Notes: generated by a model not told the origin, from the letters alone. Counted from the first letter of the stretch, positions 7,307 to 15,974 are shown. The stretch: DNA of 25,030 bases from an uncultured Clostridia bacterium (GCA_910586575.1 CAJUJQ010000034.1:1-25030), one strand, 5' to 3'. Numbers and translations are program-made.

Positions 7307-8882
7307 TGAGCCGTTTATCGCCAGGGGACTGTCTGTGCTGGTGGACTGGAACGCGCTGGGCTTCACCATTGCGGGCACCGCCTCCAATGGGAAGCAAGCG
7401 CTTTCCTTCCTGAAAAAGCATCCGGTTGACCTGATTCTCGCGGACATCCAAATGCCGGTAATGGATGGGCTGGAGCTGATCGAAATTTTGCGGCGGGACA
7501 AGATTTCCGACGCGTATTTCGTCATTCTCAGCGGGTACAGCGACTTTGAGTATGCTCGCCAGGCGCTCCGATTTGACTGCATGGACTATCTGCTCAAACC
7601 GGTTATGACCGACCAGCTGACCGAGCTGCTTCAGAAGGTCCGGGCCAGCTGCGACCGGAGCAGTGAGGGACGGAAACGGGAGAAGGTATACAGCAGCGCC
7701 TACCTGGCCCAAAACCTGCTGGCAATGCTTCAGGAGCAGTATGATGACAAAACGGTATCCTTTGTGGAATCCCAGCTGAGGCTGACTGGTGGGATTCGGT
7801 ATATCTCCATTGCCCGGCAGGTAGACCGAACCGCCCCGGAACCGGTCAAAGAAGGGAAGTCATTCCAGCGGGAGTTGGCCGCAGTCTGCCGGGGGCTGCT
7901 CGGCGGCTGGGCAAACCATCTGCTGGATGTCTCGCCCAGCGCGGGGGAAGGGGTCGGGCTGATTTTCTGCCGCGGTATGGCACAGGAGAAAAACGAATAC
8001 AGCTTCCTGTGCGGCCTCCAGCAGCAAATCCAGGCGGCGCTGCAGTCTCCCGTTACCCTTTTTGCGGGGGCGCAGGTCCCCCATATCACCGGGCTGGGGG
8101 AATCCTATCGGACGGCGCTGCAAATGCGCGTCATGCAGCCGTATGTATCCGATCCCGCCCCGGTACAGCTGTACCGGGGCGGGGATGCCGACAAAGTCGG
8201 CATCCCCGCTATGGCATTGGATACCCTGGTTACCGCCATCGAGAAAAACGACAGGCCCGGCATCCGGGACGCGGTTCTGGCGGTGTTCGGAACCATCGGC
8301 ACGGGCATGGATCTTGAGCTGCTGCGGGTTCATATGGACTATCTGTTTTACCGGATGGTGCGGCTGGCCTGCGACCGGGACAAAACGGTCAACCAGAAAA
8401 AGCTGCTCCAGCATCTGCAAAAGAATATGCTGCGCTGCCGGGATTTTGACAGGCTCATCCAGTTTACCCAGGAGTATGCGGAATATATCTCTTCCCTCCG
8501 GAATGACGGCGGCAGCGTGATTCAGCAGGTCGAGCAGGAGATCCGGCTGCATTACCGGGAAAACCTGACACTGAAAGGGCTGAGCCAGAAATACTACGTG
8601 AACAGCGCCTACCTGGGGCAGCTTTTCAAAAAGAAATATGGCGTCACATTCCGGAAGTATTTGAATAGCTGCCGGATCGAGCAGGCGGCCAGGCTGCTCC
8701 TGAACACATCTGATAAAGTATATAATATTGCACAGGCTGTGGGCTATCAGGATATGGACTATTTTATCGAGCGTTTTATTGACATGAAGGGATGTACGCC
8801 ATCCAATTATCGGAAAATAAACCAGCCGCAGGAAAGCGATGGAGAACCGCCAAAAGGGGCTTCGTCAATATCAACAAAATAA
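7266..8882 (+). CDS. AraC-family response regulator, YesN type
   Basis: This 538-aa regulator has an N-terminal receiver domain (residues 6-120) with acidic pair Asp13/Asp14, phospho-acceptor Asp60 in DLILADIQMP, Ser89 and Lys111. A divergent middle region (about 125-430) follows, then a C-terminal AraC DNA-binding domain (about 435-530) with two helix-turn-helix units: LKGLSQKYYVNSAYLGQLFK and the second around YNIAQAVGYQDMDYFIERF. GGAGGAGG precedes the ATG inside the kinase gene. It most likely activates the adjacent transporter operon when phosphorylated. Two adjacent perfect palindromes interrupt the middle region at residues 297-315 (bases 8154-8209), an unusual feature for a coding sequence. 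Confidence 0.93.
   Translation: MENSSFLKVLLVDDEPFIARGLSVLVDWNALGFTIAGTASNGKQALSFLKKHPVDLILADIQMPVMDGLELIEILRRDKISDAYFVILSGYSDFEYARQALRFDCMDYLLKPVMTDQLTELLQKVRASCDRSSEGRKREKVYSSAYLAQNLLAMLQEQYDDKTVSFVESQLRLTGGIRYISIARQVDRTAPEPVKEGKSFQRELAAVCRGLLGGWANHLLDVSPSAGEGVGLIFCRGMAQEKNEYSFLCGLQQQIQAALQSPVTLFAGAQVPHITGLGESYRTALQMRVMQPYVSDPAPVQLYRGGDADKVGIPAMALDTLVTAIEKNDRPGIRDAVLAVFGTIGTGMDLELLRVHMDYLFYRMVRLACDRDKTVNQKKLLQHLQKNMLRCRDFDRLIQFTQEYAEYISSLRNDGGSVIQQVEQEIRLHYRENLTLKGLSQKYYVNSAYLGQLFKKKYGVTFRKYLNSCRIEQAARLLLNTSDKVYNIAQAVGYQDMDYFIERFIDMKGCTPSNYRKINQPQESDGEPPKGASSISTK
8154..8209. repeat. Two adjacent, overlapping perfect palindromes inside the regulator gene
   Basis: Bases 8154-8183 form a perfect 30-bp palindrome with no spacer (15-base arms, centre CAGCTG, arms ending CCCGCCCC/GGGGCGGG). 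Bases 8179-8209 form a second perfect hairpin with 14-bp arms (GCGGGGATGCCGAC and its complement) and a three-base AAA loop. They share GCGGG. The region stays in frame and encodes about 19 residues between the receiver and the AraC domain. It may be an in-frame palindromic element or an mRNA structure; its origin is unknown. Confidence 0.85.
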
Positions 8883-8884
8883 CC

Positions 8885-8901
8885 GTCCGCGTTTTGCGGA
8901 C
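8885..8901 (+). terminator. Weak stem-loop after the regulator gene
   Basis: GTCCGC and GCGGAC form a 6-bp stem with a GTTTT loop two bases after the stop codon. The tail is AT-rich (AAATATAATTT) but lacks a proper T-run, so it is at most a weak terminator between the sensor pair and the transporter operon. Confidence 0.45.
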
Positions 8902-8940
8902 AAATATAATTTACCCTTCCTATTCGTATATTTTCCCGGA

Positions 8941-8969
8941 TTGAAAAGCCGACAAAATTCTTTCATAAT
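8941..8969 (+). promoter_or_regulatory. Promoter of the transporter/glycosidase operon
   Basis: TTGAAA (8941-8946) and CATAAT (8964-8969) are separated by 17 bases, a good sigma-A match in an AT-rich gap. It gives a leader of about 45 nt before the binding-protein gene. The response regulator encoded just upstream is the obvious candidate activator; I could not define its binding site. Confidence 0.65.
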
Positions 8970-9020
8970 TACTATATCAGGTGGGAGAAATTTCACCGAA
9001 ATCAGTAATAAGGAGGAGTT

Positions 9021-10676
9021 ATGGAAATGAAAAAACTGCTGGCAGCGTTTCTGGCTGTGCTGATGACCGCGTCGCTTACGGCATGCGGTGGCGGAGACGC
9101 AGTGGATGAGAACGGGGTGAAGCAATTCACTGCGTTTTATGCGGTTCCCGGCCCGGAAATTAACAGCGACAACGAGGTGCAGGCGATGATTGCCGAGCGC
9201 ACCGGCGCCAAGTGCAAGGAAACCTGGCTGACCGGACAGAGCGCTTCCGAGGCGGTCGGCACCCTGATTGCGGGCGGCGAGTATCCCGACTTCATCGACG
9301 GCTCGGACGCCACCCAGCAGCTCTATGACGCGGGGGCGCTGATCCCCATCGACGAGTATTGGGACGACTACCCCAACATCAAGAATTTCTGGAACGAGCA
9401 GCAGTGGGACCTGGTCCGCCGGGACGACGGCCACGTATACTGGATTCCCCAGTTCAACCGTGTCAATGAGGTCGCCACCACCACCATTCCCGATGAAGCG
9501 TTCTGGATCCAGACCAGGGTTCTGAAGTGGGCCGGATATCCGAAAATTGAGACGCTGGATGAGTTTTTTGACCTGATCGAGAGCTATCAGGCGGCAAACC
9601 CGACTATGGAGGACGGCACCCCCAATATTCCGTATACCATCCTGTGCGACGACTGGCGGTACTTCTGCCTGGAGAACCCGCCGGAGTTCCTGGACGGCTA
9701 TCCGAACGACGGCTCGGTCATCGTGGATACCGACAACATGAAGATTGTGGACTACAACACCACCCCCACCGCGAAGCGGTACTTCGCCAAGCTGAACGAG
9801 GAGTTCAAGAAGGGCATCATTGACCCCGAATCCTTCACCCAGACCTACGACGAGTACATCGCCAAGCTGTCCACGGGCCGCGTGCTGGGCATGGTGGACC
9901 AGTATTGGAATTTTGGTTACACCGTAACCGACGCGCTCAAGCAGGCCGGCCTGGATAAGCAGGGCTGCAACTACGTCCCCCTTGGCATAACCATTGACAA
10001 GGGCATCCACAACCGCTGGTTTACCGGCGGCTCCATCATGAACAGCGCGAACGGGCTGGGCATCACTGTCAGCTGTAAGGATATCCCCGGGGCGATGCAA
10101 TTCATCAGCGACCTGCTGGAGCCGGAGGTACACACCCTGCGCTGGTGGGGCGTGAAGGACGTGGACTACATGGTGGACGAGGACGGCCTGTTCTATCGGA
10201 CTCCGGAGCAGCGCACCAATGCCGCCGCTACCAACTACAAGGCGAGCCACCTGTGCACCTACAGCTATTTTCCCGCCTATGTGGGCATGGATCAGGACGG
10301 CATTAACACGGCACGCCCGGAGTTCCAGCCCGGCGAGTTTTACGACGCCCTCGGCGACGATGTGAAGGAATGCTTCGACGCTTACGGTGTTCAGACCCAT
10401 GTACAGATGATTGGCCTGAACGAGATCCCCGGCCCGTGGTTCCCGATGTATTCGCACTCCAACAACATGACCACCGCGACCCCCGGCGGCGTGGCCTGGA
10501 CCCGGATGGGCGAGATCAAGCATGAGTACCTGCCCAAGGTCGTTCTCGCCAGCGACTTTGAGTCTGCGTGGGACGAATACCTGGATGTTTACGCCACCGC
10601 AAAGCCGGAGGATTTCCTCGGCGAGATGCAGGCAGAGCTGGACAACCGTCTTGCCCTGGCGGCGAAGTACGAATAA
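9021..10676 (+). CDS. Extracellular sugar-binding lipoprotein of an ABC importer
   Basis: This 551-aa protein is a family 1 solute-binding protein, similar in size and style to the LplA/YtcQ group that binds oligosaccharides. It starts with a lipoprotein signal: Lys-Lys, a hydrophobic stretch and lipobox SLTAC with Cys22 as the lipidation site. The mature part is rich in Asp and Trp, typical of sugar binders. AGGAGG lies four bases before the ATG at 9021 and ten before a second in-frame ATG at 9027; either could start. It is the first gene of the long operon and is followed by a strong stem-loop, a usual device for keeping binding-protein mRNA abundant. The ligand is inferred from the downstream enzymes as xylo- or arabinoxylo-oligosaccharides. 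Confidence 0.92.
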   Translation: MEMKKLLAAFLAVLMTASLTACGGGDAVDENGVKQFTAFYAVPGPEINSDNEVQAMIAERTGAKCKETWLTGQSASEAVGTLIAGGEYPDFIDGSDATQQLYDAGALIPIDEYWDDYPNIKNFWNEQQWDLVRRDDGHVYWIPQFNRVNEVATTTIPDEAFWIQTRVLKWAGYPKIETLDEFFDLIESYQAANPTMEDGTPNIPYTILCDDWRYFCLENPPEFLDGYPNDGSVIVDTDNMKIVDYNTTPTAKRYFAKLNEEFKKGIIDPESFTQTYDEYIAKLSTGRVLGMVDQYWNFGYTVTDALKQAGLDKQGCNYVPLGITIDKGIHNRWFTGGSIMNSANGLGITVSCKDIPGAMQFISDLLEPEVHTLRWWGVKDVDYMVDEDGLFYRTPEQRTNAAATNYKASHLCTYSYFPAYVGMDQDGINTARPEFQPGEFYDALGDDVKECFDAYGVQTHVQMIGLNEIPGPWFPMYSHSNNMTTATPGGVAWTRMGEIKHEYLPKVVLASDFESAWDEYLDVYATAKPEDFLGEMQAELDNRLALAAKYE

Positions 10677-10707
10677 TCCGGCGACGGAAACCATCAAGTA
10701 ACGACGT

Positions 10708-10738
10708 GGGAGAGCGGGCGGGCGCCGCCTGCTCTTCC
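10708..10738 (+). promoter_or_regulatory. Intercistronic stem-loop, binding protein to permease
   Basis: Bases 10708-10720 pair with 10726-10738 as a 13-bp GC-rich stem with two G-U pairs and a five-base loop. There is no T-run after it, and the next gene's Shine-Dalgarno follows within about five bases. It probably protects the 3' end of the binding-protein mRNA or causes partial termination. Confidence 0.65.
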
Positions 10739-10753
10739 GGGAAGGAGTGAATT

Positions 10754-11707
10754 ATGGGGAACAATGCTTCCGCAAAAGCGCTGAGGGATCCGCGGCATGA
10801 AAAGAGCTTCTGGCAGCGGGCGATGGAACAGAAGGCACTGGTATTATGGGGCGTGTTTTTCTTTATCTTCGGCTTCATTTTCTACTATGTGCCTTTGGGG
10901 GGCTGGGTCATCGGCTTCCAGAACTACCAGCCCAAGAACGGGCTGTTCGGTTCCGAGTTTGTGGGCTTCGATAAATTTGTCCAGCTGTTCAGCGATGTAA
11001 CCTTCCTGCGCACCCTGCGCAACACCCTGTGCATGGGCGTGCTGAACCTTGCCTTCTGCTTCGTGACGGCGATCGCCTTCGCGATTCTGCTCAACGAGGT
11101 CAAGAGCAACGGCGGGAGAAAGATGGTACAGACCATCTCTTACCTGCCCCACTTCCTGTCCTGGATCATCGTGACCGGTATCCTGCACGATATGCTTTCC
11201 GGCGGCGGTATCGTCAATGAGATCCTGGTGAACCTGCATATTCTGGACCAGCCGCTGAATTTCTTCGCTTATCCGCAGCTCTTCTGGGGCATCGTGGTCT
11301 TTGCCAACGTATGGAAGGAAACCGGCTGGAACGCTATCATCTATCTTGCGGCGATTACCGCCATTGATCCGTCCCTTTACGAGGCGGCACAGATTGACGG
11401 CGCGGGACGCTGGCAGAGGATCATGGCGGTTACGCTGCCCGGCATCCGTCCCATCATCATGATCCAGCTGCTGATGAACGTGGGCAACGTCCTGAACGCG
11501 GGCTTCGAGGTCCAGTATTTGCTGGGCAACGGCCTGGTGCAGAGCGTCTCCCAGACCATTGATATCTACGTCTTGAAATGGGGCATCAGCCAGGGCGACT
11601 ATGCTATCGGTACCGCGGCCGGTATCTTCAAGAGCGTGGTCAGCATCATCCTGATTGTCGCAGCCAACCAGATCGCCAAACACTCCGGCGAAGAGCGCCT
11701 GTTTTAG
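10754..11707 (+). CDS. ABC sugar transporter permease, LplB/YtcP-partner type
   Basis: This 317-aa inner-membrane protein has six or so hydrophobic segments beginning at about residue 27 (ALVLWGVFFFIFGFIFYYVP). The conserved EAA loop, YEAAQIDGAGRWQRIMAVTLP, contacts the ATPase and identifies a carbohydrate importer of the LplB group. AAGGAG lies six bases before the ATG. It forms a heterodimeric channel with the next gene product. The operon carries no ATPase gene. Confidence 0.94.
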   Translation: MGNNASAKALRDPRHEKSFWQRAMEQKALVLWGVFFFIFGFIFYYVPLGGWVIGFQNYQPKNGLFGSEFVGFDKFVQLFSDVTFLRTLRNTLCMGVLNLAFCFVTAIAFAILLNEVKSNGGRKMVQTISYLPHFLSWIIVTGILHDMLSGGGIVNEILVNLHILDQPLNFFAYPQLFWGIVVFANVWKETGWNAIIYLAAITAIDPSLYEAAQIDGAGRWQRIMAVTLPGIRPIIMIQLLMNVGNVLNAGFEVQYLLGNGLVQSVSQTIDIYVLKWGISQGDYAIGTAAGIFKSVVSIILIVAANQIAKHSGEERLF

Positions 11708-11724
11708 AAGGGAGGAAGGTCATT

Positions 11725-12633
11725 ATGGCAAAACAGACAACCGGAAAAAAGGTCAAGTCCACGACCGAAGACAAAATTTTTACCGTTATCAATACCATCA
11801 TTATGGTCCTCTTTGTCATCATCACCCTCTATCCGGTGCTCAATACCCTGGCGGTGGCGTTTAACGATGGCACGGATTCCCTCAGGGGCGGCATCCATAT
11901 CTGGCCCCGTGTGTGGACACTGAAAAACTTTACCACCGTGCTCCACAAAGAGAACCTGCTGACCGGCGCAAAGATCTCTGTCGCCCGTACCGTGATCGGC
12001 ACGGCACTCTCGGTGTTCCTCAACGCGGTGCTGGCATTCATCATCAGCCGGAAGGAGTTCATTTTCCGCCGTTCGCTGTCGCTGTTCTGGGTCATTACCA
12101 TGTATGTCAACGGCGGCCTGATCCCGGTATTCCTGCTCTATAAAGCCCTGGGCCTGACCAACAGCTTTTGGGTTTACGTCATCCCGGGAGCGATCAGCTG
12201 CTTCAATATGCTGGTCATCCGGACATACATCAACAACAGTATCCCAAACAGCCTGGTCGAGTCCGCCCAAATCGACGGCGCGGGCTATACCACGATCTTT
12301 CTTAAGATCATCTCGCCGCTGTGCAAGCCGGTATATGCTACGGTGGCGCTGTTCGCCGCTGTGGGGCAGTGGAACTCGTGGTTTGACGCGATGCTCTACA
12401 ACCGCATGAGCGACAAATACACCACCTTGCAGTACGAGCTGATGAAGCTGCTGTCCTCGGTCACCAACCAGGGTACCAGCGCGGAAGCCATGAAGAATGC
12501 TGCCGGGGCGGTAACGCCGACCTCGGTGCGCGCCGCTGCAACGATACTCACCATGCTCCCGATCATCTGTCTGTATCCGTTCCTGCAAAGGTACTTTGTA
12601 GCAGGCCTGACGCTGGGCGGCGTAAAGGAATAA
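11725..12633 (+). CDS. ABC sugar transporter permease, YtcP/LplC type
   Basis: This 302-aa permease is the second channel subunit. It starts at the ATG at 11725, after GGGAGGAAGG, 17 bases past the first permease. The first transmembrane helix is about residues 20-45 (VINTIIMVLFVIITLYPVLN). The EAA loop reads VESAQIDGAGYTTIFLKIIS, and the C-terminus RYFVAGLTLGGVKE is typical of this family. A frame extending upstream to 11578 lies inside the first permease and is not the start. Confidence 0.94.
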   Translation: MAKQTTGKKVKSTTEDKIFTVINTIIMVLFVIITLYPVLNTLAVAFNDGTDSLRGGIHIWPRVWTLKNFTTVLHKENLLTGAKISVARTVIGTALSVFLNAVLAFIISRKEFIFRRSLSLFWVITMYVNGGLIPVFLLYKALGLTNSFWVYVIPGAISCFNMLVIRTYINNSIPNSLVESAQIDGAGYTTIFLKIISPLCKPVYATVALFAAVGQWNSWFDAMLYNRMSDKYTTLQYELMKLLSSVTNQGTSAEAMKNAAGAVTPTSVRAAATILTMLPIICLYPFLQRYFVAGLTLGGVKE

Positions 12634-12664
12634 CATCATAATCTCTTTATCTCTCATAATCATT

Positions 12665-12711
12665 GCAGAAAGGGATGGAACTGCCTCAGCTGCGTTCCAT
12701 CCCCTTTCCGC
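12665..12711 (+). promoter_or_regulatory. Intercistronic stem-loop, permease to YesL-like gene
   Basis: GAAAGGGATGGAAC (12668-12681) pairs with 12694-12708 in a 14-bp stem with one bulged base and a 12-base loop; two further pairs extend the base. There is no T-run after it. It may separate transporter mRNA from the enzyme genes by partial termination or processing. A frame open through this hairpin is not a credible start for the next gene. Confidence 0.65.
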
Positions 12712-12737
12712 GATATACAGCCGAAAAGGAGGCCGTT

Positions 12738-13361
12738 ATGCGTATGGATTCCCCGGTCCTTGCGGCCGGAATGCGGATGACCGATCTGCTGATCCTGAAT
12801 TTATATTGGCTGATTGGCTGTCTGCCCCTGGTCACGATTGGTGTTTCCACCATTGCCGCGTATACCGTTACGCTGAAAATGATGGAGGACCGCGAGGACT
12901 ACAGCATGACAGCCCAGTTCTGGAAAGCGTATGTGAAAAACCTGAAGCACGGCATCCCGCTGTCGCTGGTTCTGCTGGCGGCCTGCGGGAGCATCCTGCT
13001 CGATGTCCGGATGGTGGAAGCCCATGCCGGCGATACCGCCGGGCTGCTGACGGCGGGGATCCTCCTGCTGCTGCTCCTGCTCATCCATTTCCTGTACCTG
13101 TTCCCGCTGGAGGCGCGCTACCAGAACCGCCTCATGGCAGGGATTGCCAATGCCCGCGGCATTTTCCTCAGCTACCCGCGCCGGAGCCTGATCCTGACGG
13201 GGATTTTGCTGGCGGAGTTTTTATTGGTGACCCAGCTTAACACGCCGCTTCGCAGCTTTAGCCCGTTTTTCCTTCCGATTTTAATGATTTACACCGTCAG
13301 CAAGGCGGTCCATCCGGTTTTCCGCGAGCTGGAGCAGCTGTCCGGGAAGGGGGGAGCGTAG
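12738..13361 (+). CDS. YesL/DUF624 family membrane protein
   Basis: This 207-aa integral membrane protein has four or five hydrophobic segments, including LLILNLYWLIGCLPLVTIG near the start and an unusually Leu-rich helix at about residues 115-130. The LNLYWLIGCLPLVTIGVSTIAAY segment is characteristic of DUF624 (YesL), a family found next to oligosaccharide ABC importers and of unproven function. AAAGGAGG lies five bases before the ATG at 12738; the open frame upstream passes through a hairpin and is rejected. It ends one base before the TTG start of the GH8 gene, so translation is probably coupled. Confidence 0.88.
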   Translation: MRMDSPVLAAGMRMTDLLILNLYWLIGCLPLVTIGVSTIAAYTVTLKMMEDREDYSMTAQFWKAYVKNLKHGIPLSLVLLAACGSILLDVRMVEAHAGDTAGLLTAGILLLLLLLIHFLYLFPLEARYQNRLMAGIANARGIFLSYPRRSLILTGILLAEFLLVTQLNTPLRSFSPFFLPILMIYTVSKAVHPVFRELEQLSGKGGA

Positions 13362-13362
13362 C

Positions 13363-14499
13363 TTGCGCGTACCACAAAAACCGTCTCCCCGTTATCGGAA
13401 CCTCTTTGCGGAGCTGGGATATTCCCTGGCGGAAATCAACACGCGTACCGAGGAAATCTTTGAAACCCTGTTTTACGGTGGGGAGGATGTGCAGCTGTAC
13501 CACTCCGTCGGCGCGGATATGGCCTGCTTTGAGGATACCGGCAACTATGACGTGCGCACGGAGGGCATGAGCTATGCCATGATGATGTGTGTCCAGATGG
13601 ATCGCAGGGAGGAATTTGACCGGCTGTGGCGCTGGGCAAAAACCTATATGTTTCTCAACGACGGGCCAAACGCGGGGTACTTCGCCTGGAGCTGCGGCTT
13701 GGACGGCAGGAAAAATGCCTGCGGCCCCGCGCCGGACGGCGAGGAATATTTTGCGATGGCCCTCTTTTTTGCCGCCCATCGGTGGGGGGACGGAGAGGTG
13801 CACTATGAAGCGGAAGCCCGACAGCTCCTGCGCACCTGCCTGCACAAGGGGGAGGATGGAGAGGGCGGGCGTCCCATGTGGGACCCGGAGAGCTATCTGA
13901 TCCGGTTTATCCCGGAGCTGGATTTTTCCGACCCCAGCTATCATCTTCCCCATTTTTACGAGCTGTTCGCCCTCTGGGCGGATGAGGAGGACCGCCCCTT
14001 CTGGCGGAAGGCCGCTCAGGCCAGCCGGGCCTACTGGGTCAGGGCGTGTCACCCAATCACCGGGCTGTGTGCGGAGTACGCGGATATGGACGGCCGTCCC
14101 CAAAAAACGGACCCGAAACGGTTCGGAGGCCGCCACGATTGGTATTACAGCGACGCTTACCGTACCATTTTCAACATTGCCCTGGATTCCGTCTGGTTCG
14201 GACGCACACCCTGGGCCGTGGAGGAAGCCAACCGGCTCCAGGCGTTTTTCTGCGGGGGCGTTCCGGACAACGCGATTTATGAAGTGGACGGGACCGTCCT
14301 GCCCCTTCCGGCGTTGCACCCCATCGCCATCCTTGCAACGAATGCCGCTGCCAGCCTGGCGGCAGATGGGCCGTGGGCAGAGGTGTGCGCACGTCGGTTC
14401 TGGGAGACTCCCCTGCGTACAGGGACCCGGCGGTACTATGACAACTGCCTTTCTTTTTTCGCATTTCTGGCCCTGAGCGGAAACTATCGAATATATTGA
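13363..14499 (+). CDS. GH8 reducing-end xylose-releasing exo-oligoxylanase (Rex type)
   Basis: This 378-aa enzyme resembles the Rex group of glycoside hydrolase family 8, which removes single xylose units from the reducing end of xylo-oligosaccharides. Its length fits Rex enzymes (about 380-390 aa). Predicted general acid Glu67 is in NYDVRTEGMSYAMM, and general base Asp264 in GRHDWYYSDAYRT, almost the same positions as Glu70/Asp263 of the Bacillus halodurans enzyme. There is no signal peptide, so it should act in the cytoplasm on imported oligomers. The start is TTG at 13363, with GGGGGGAG upstream; the next in-frame Met is residue 53, beyond the conserved N-terminus. It is the first hydrolase gene of the operon. 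Confidence 0.93.
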   Translation: MRVPQKPSPRYRNLFAELGYSLAEINTRTEEIFETLFYGGEDVQLYHSVGADMACFEDTGNYDVRTEGMSYAMMMCVQMDRREEFDRLWRWAKTYMFLNDGPNAGYFAWSCGLDGRKNACGPAPDGEEYFAMALFFAAHRWGDGEVHYEAEARQLLRTCLHKGEDGEGGRPMWDPESYLIRFIPELDFSDPSYHLPHFYELFALWADEEDRPFWRKAAQASRAYWVRACHPITGLCAEYADMDGRPQKTDPKRFGGRHDWYYSDAYRTIFNIALDSVWFGRTPWAVEEANRLQAFFCGGVPDNAIYEVDGTVLPLPALHPIAILATNAAASLAADGPWAEVCARRFWETPLRTGTRRYYDNCLSFFAFLALSGNYRIY

Positions 14500-14508
14500 G
14501 GAATAAGT

Positions 14509-15972
14509 ATGAAAAAACAAGGATTCAACCCCTATTTGCCCTCTTGGGAGTATATCCCGGACGGAGAACCGCATGTGTTTGACGGACGCGTCTACGTTTT
14601 CGGCTCTCATGACCGGTTTGGCGGGCATACCTACTGCCCGAACGACTATGTTTGCTGGTCCGCGCCGGTAGAGGATTTGGCGGACTGGCGCTGTGAGGGT
14701 GTTATTTATGGCAGGACAGATGATCCCGCCAACCGGGACGGCGATATGCTGCTCTTTGCCCCTGACGTGACCCAAGGCCCGGACGGAAGGTATTACCTTT
14801 ATTATGTGTTGGACCAGCTGTCGGTGATTTCGGTCGCTGTCTGTGACAGCCCGGCGGGACGGTACCGGTTCTACGGGTATGTCCGCCATGCCGATGGCAC
14901 ACGCTATGGGGAAAAAGCGGGGGACGCGCCCCAATTCGACCCCGGCGTTTTATTTGAAAATGATGCCGTGTATCTTTATACCGGCTTTTGCCCTCCGGCG
15001 GATGAAAGCCGCCGCGGCTCCATGGTAACGGTGCTGGAACCGGATATGCTTACTGTCCGGAGCGCCCCTGCGATTGTTGTCCCCAGCGCGCCCTATGCGG
15101 CCGGAACCAGCTTTGCGGAGTTTCCCTTCTTTGAGGCGTCCTCAATCCGGAAGGTTGGGGAGCGGTACTATTTTATCTATTCCACCATCTATCACCATGA
15201 GCTGAGCTATGCCGTCAGCGATTCCCCGCTGGGGCCGTTTGCCTATGGCGGCGTGATCGTCAGCAATGCCGATGTGCATATTGACACCTACAAGCCCGCA
15301 GACCAGCCGATGTTTTATGGCGGCAATAACCACGGCTGTCTGGAGCAGATCAACGGGCAGTGGTACATTTTTTACCACCGCCACACCAACGGTACCAACT
15401 TCAGCCGTCAGGGCTGCCTGGAGCCGGTAACCATCCTTCCGGACGGGAAAATCCCCCAAGTGGAAATGACCTCCTGCGGCGGCAATGGCGGTCCTCTTGC
15501 GGGATACGGCACGTATCCCGCCCACATCGCCTGCAATCTGTTCTGCCGCCATACGGAGGTCACTACCGGTGCGCCGGGGGATTGGATGGACTGCCGTTTC
15601 CCCCGTATTACCCAGGACGCACCGGACGGCGAAACGGGTTTTGCCCACATCGCCAATCTCCGGGACGGCGCAGCGGCGGGATTCAAGTATTTTGACTGTC
15701 GCGGCATCCGGCGTGCCTCGGTAACTGTCCGAGGCAGCGCAGGGGTTATGCAGGTCAGGACCCGCTGGGACGGTGAACCGGTGGGCGAGATTCCTCTGAG
15801 CCAGCGCAACGAGTGGACGGTATTCTCCGCCGAGGTCTCCGTTCCGGACGGGGTACAGGCGTTGTACTTCACATACCGGGGACCGGGCATCAGCAATCTG
15901 GCGTTCTTTTCTCTGGGCGATTCCGATACCAGCGCCTGCGGGGAACGCAGCCAGACGTACAAGGAAGCGTAA
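14509..15972 (+). CDS. GH43 glycosidase with C-terminal CBM6-like domain
   Basis: This 487-aa protein has a five-bladed GH43 domain (about residues 1-325) and a C-terminal beta-sandwich resembling CBM6 (about 345-475, ending in the YFTYRGPGISNLAFF pattern). Predicted catalytic residues are Asp18 (base, IPDGEPHVFDGRVY), Asp144 (QFDPGVLF) and Glu209 (acid, FPFFEASSIRK). GH43 members with CBM6 include arabinoxylan arabinofuranohydrolases and beta-xylosidases; an arabinofuranosidase role would supply L-arabinose to the kinase and AraD downstream, but the specificity is not proven. It has no signal peptide. A short gap with an AGGAAT Shine-Dalgarno separates it from the GH8 gene. A 10-bp perfect hairpin lies in its interdomain linker. 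Confidence 0.9.
   Translation: MKKQGFNPYLPSWEYIPDGEPHVFDGRVYVFGSHDRFGGHTYCPNDYVCWSAPVEDLADWRCEGVIYGRTDDPANRDGDMLLFAPDVTQGPDGRYYLYYVLDQLSVISVAVCDSPAGRYRFYGYVRHADGTRYGEKAGDAPQFDPGVLFENDAVYLYTGFCPPADESRRGSMVTVLEPDMLTVRSAPAIVVPSAPYAAGTSFAEFPFFEASSIRKVGERYYFIYSTIYHHELSYAVSDSPLGPFAYGGVIVSNADVHIDTYKPADQPMFYGGNNHGCLEQINGQWYIFYHRHTNGTNFSRQGCLEPVTILPDGKIPQVEMTSCGGNGGPLAGYGTYPAHIACNLFCRHTEVTTGAPGDWMDCRFPRITQDAPDGETGFAHIANLRDGAAAGFKYFDCRGIRRASVTVRGSAGVMQVRTRWDGEPVGEIPLSQRNEWTVFSAEVSVPDGVQALYFTYRGPGISNLAFFSLGDSDTSACGERSQTYKEA
15499..15521. repeat. Perfect 10-bp hairpin in the GH43-CBM6 linker
   Basis: GCGGGATACG (15499-15508) and CGTATCCCGC (15512-15521) are perfect complements around a three-base loop. 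It lies in coding sequence at the join between the catalytic and carbohydrate-binding domains, encoding part of LAGYGTYPAH. Confidence 0.6.
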
Positions 15973-15974
15973 CC

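Noticed and set aside
8871..10697. Minus-strand frame of 608 codons opposite the binding-protein gene
   Set aside because: The plus strand encodes a lipoprotein with a clear signal and ribosome binding site; the antisense frame has no motif or start signal.
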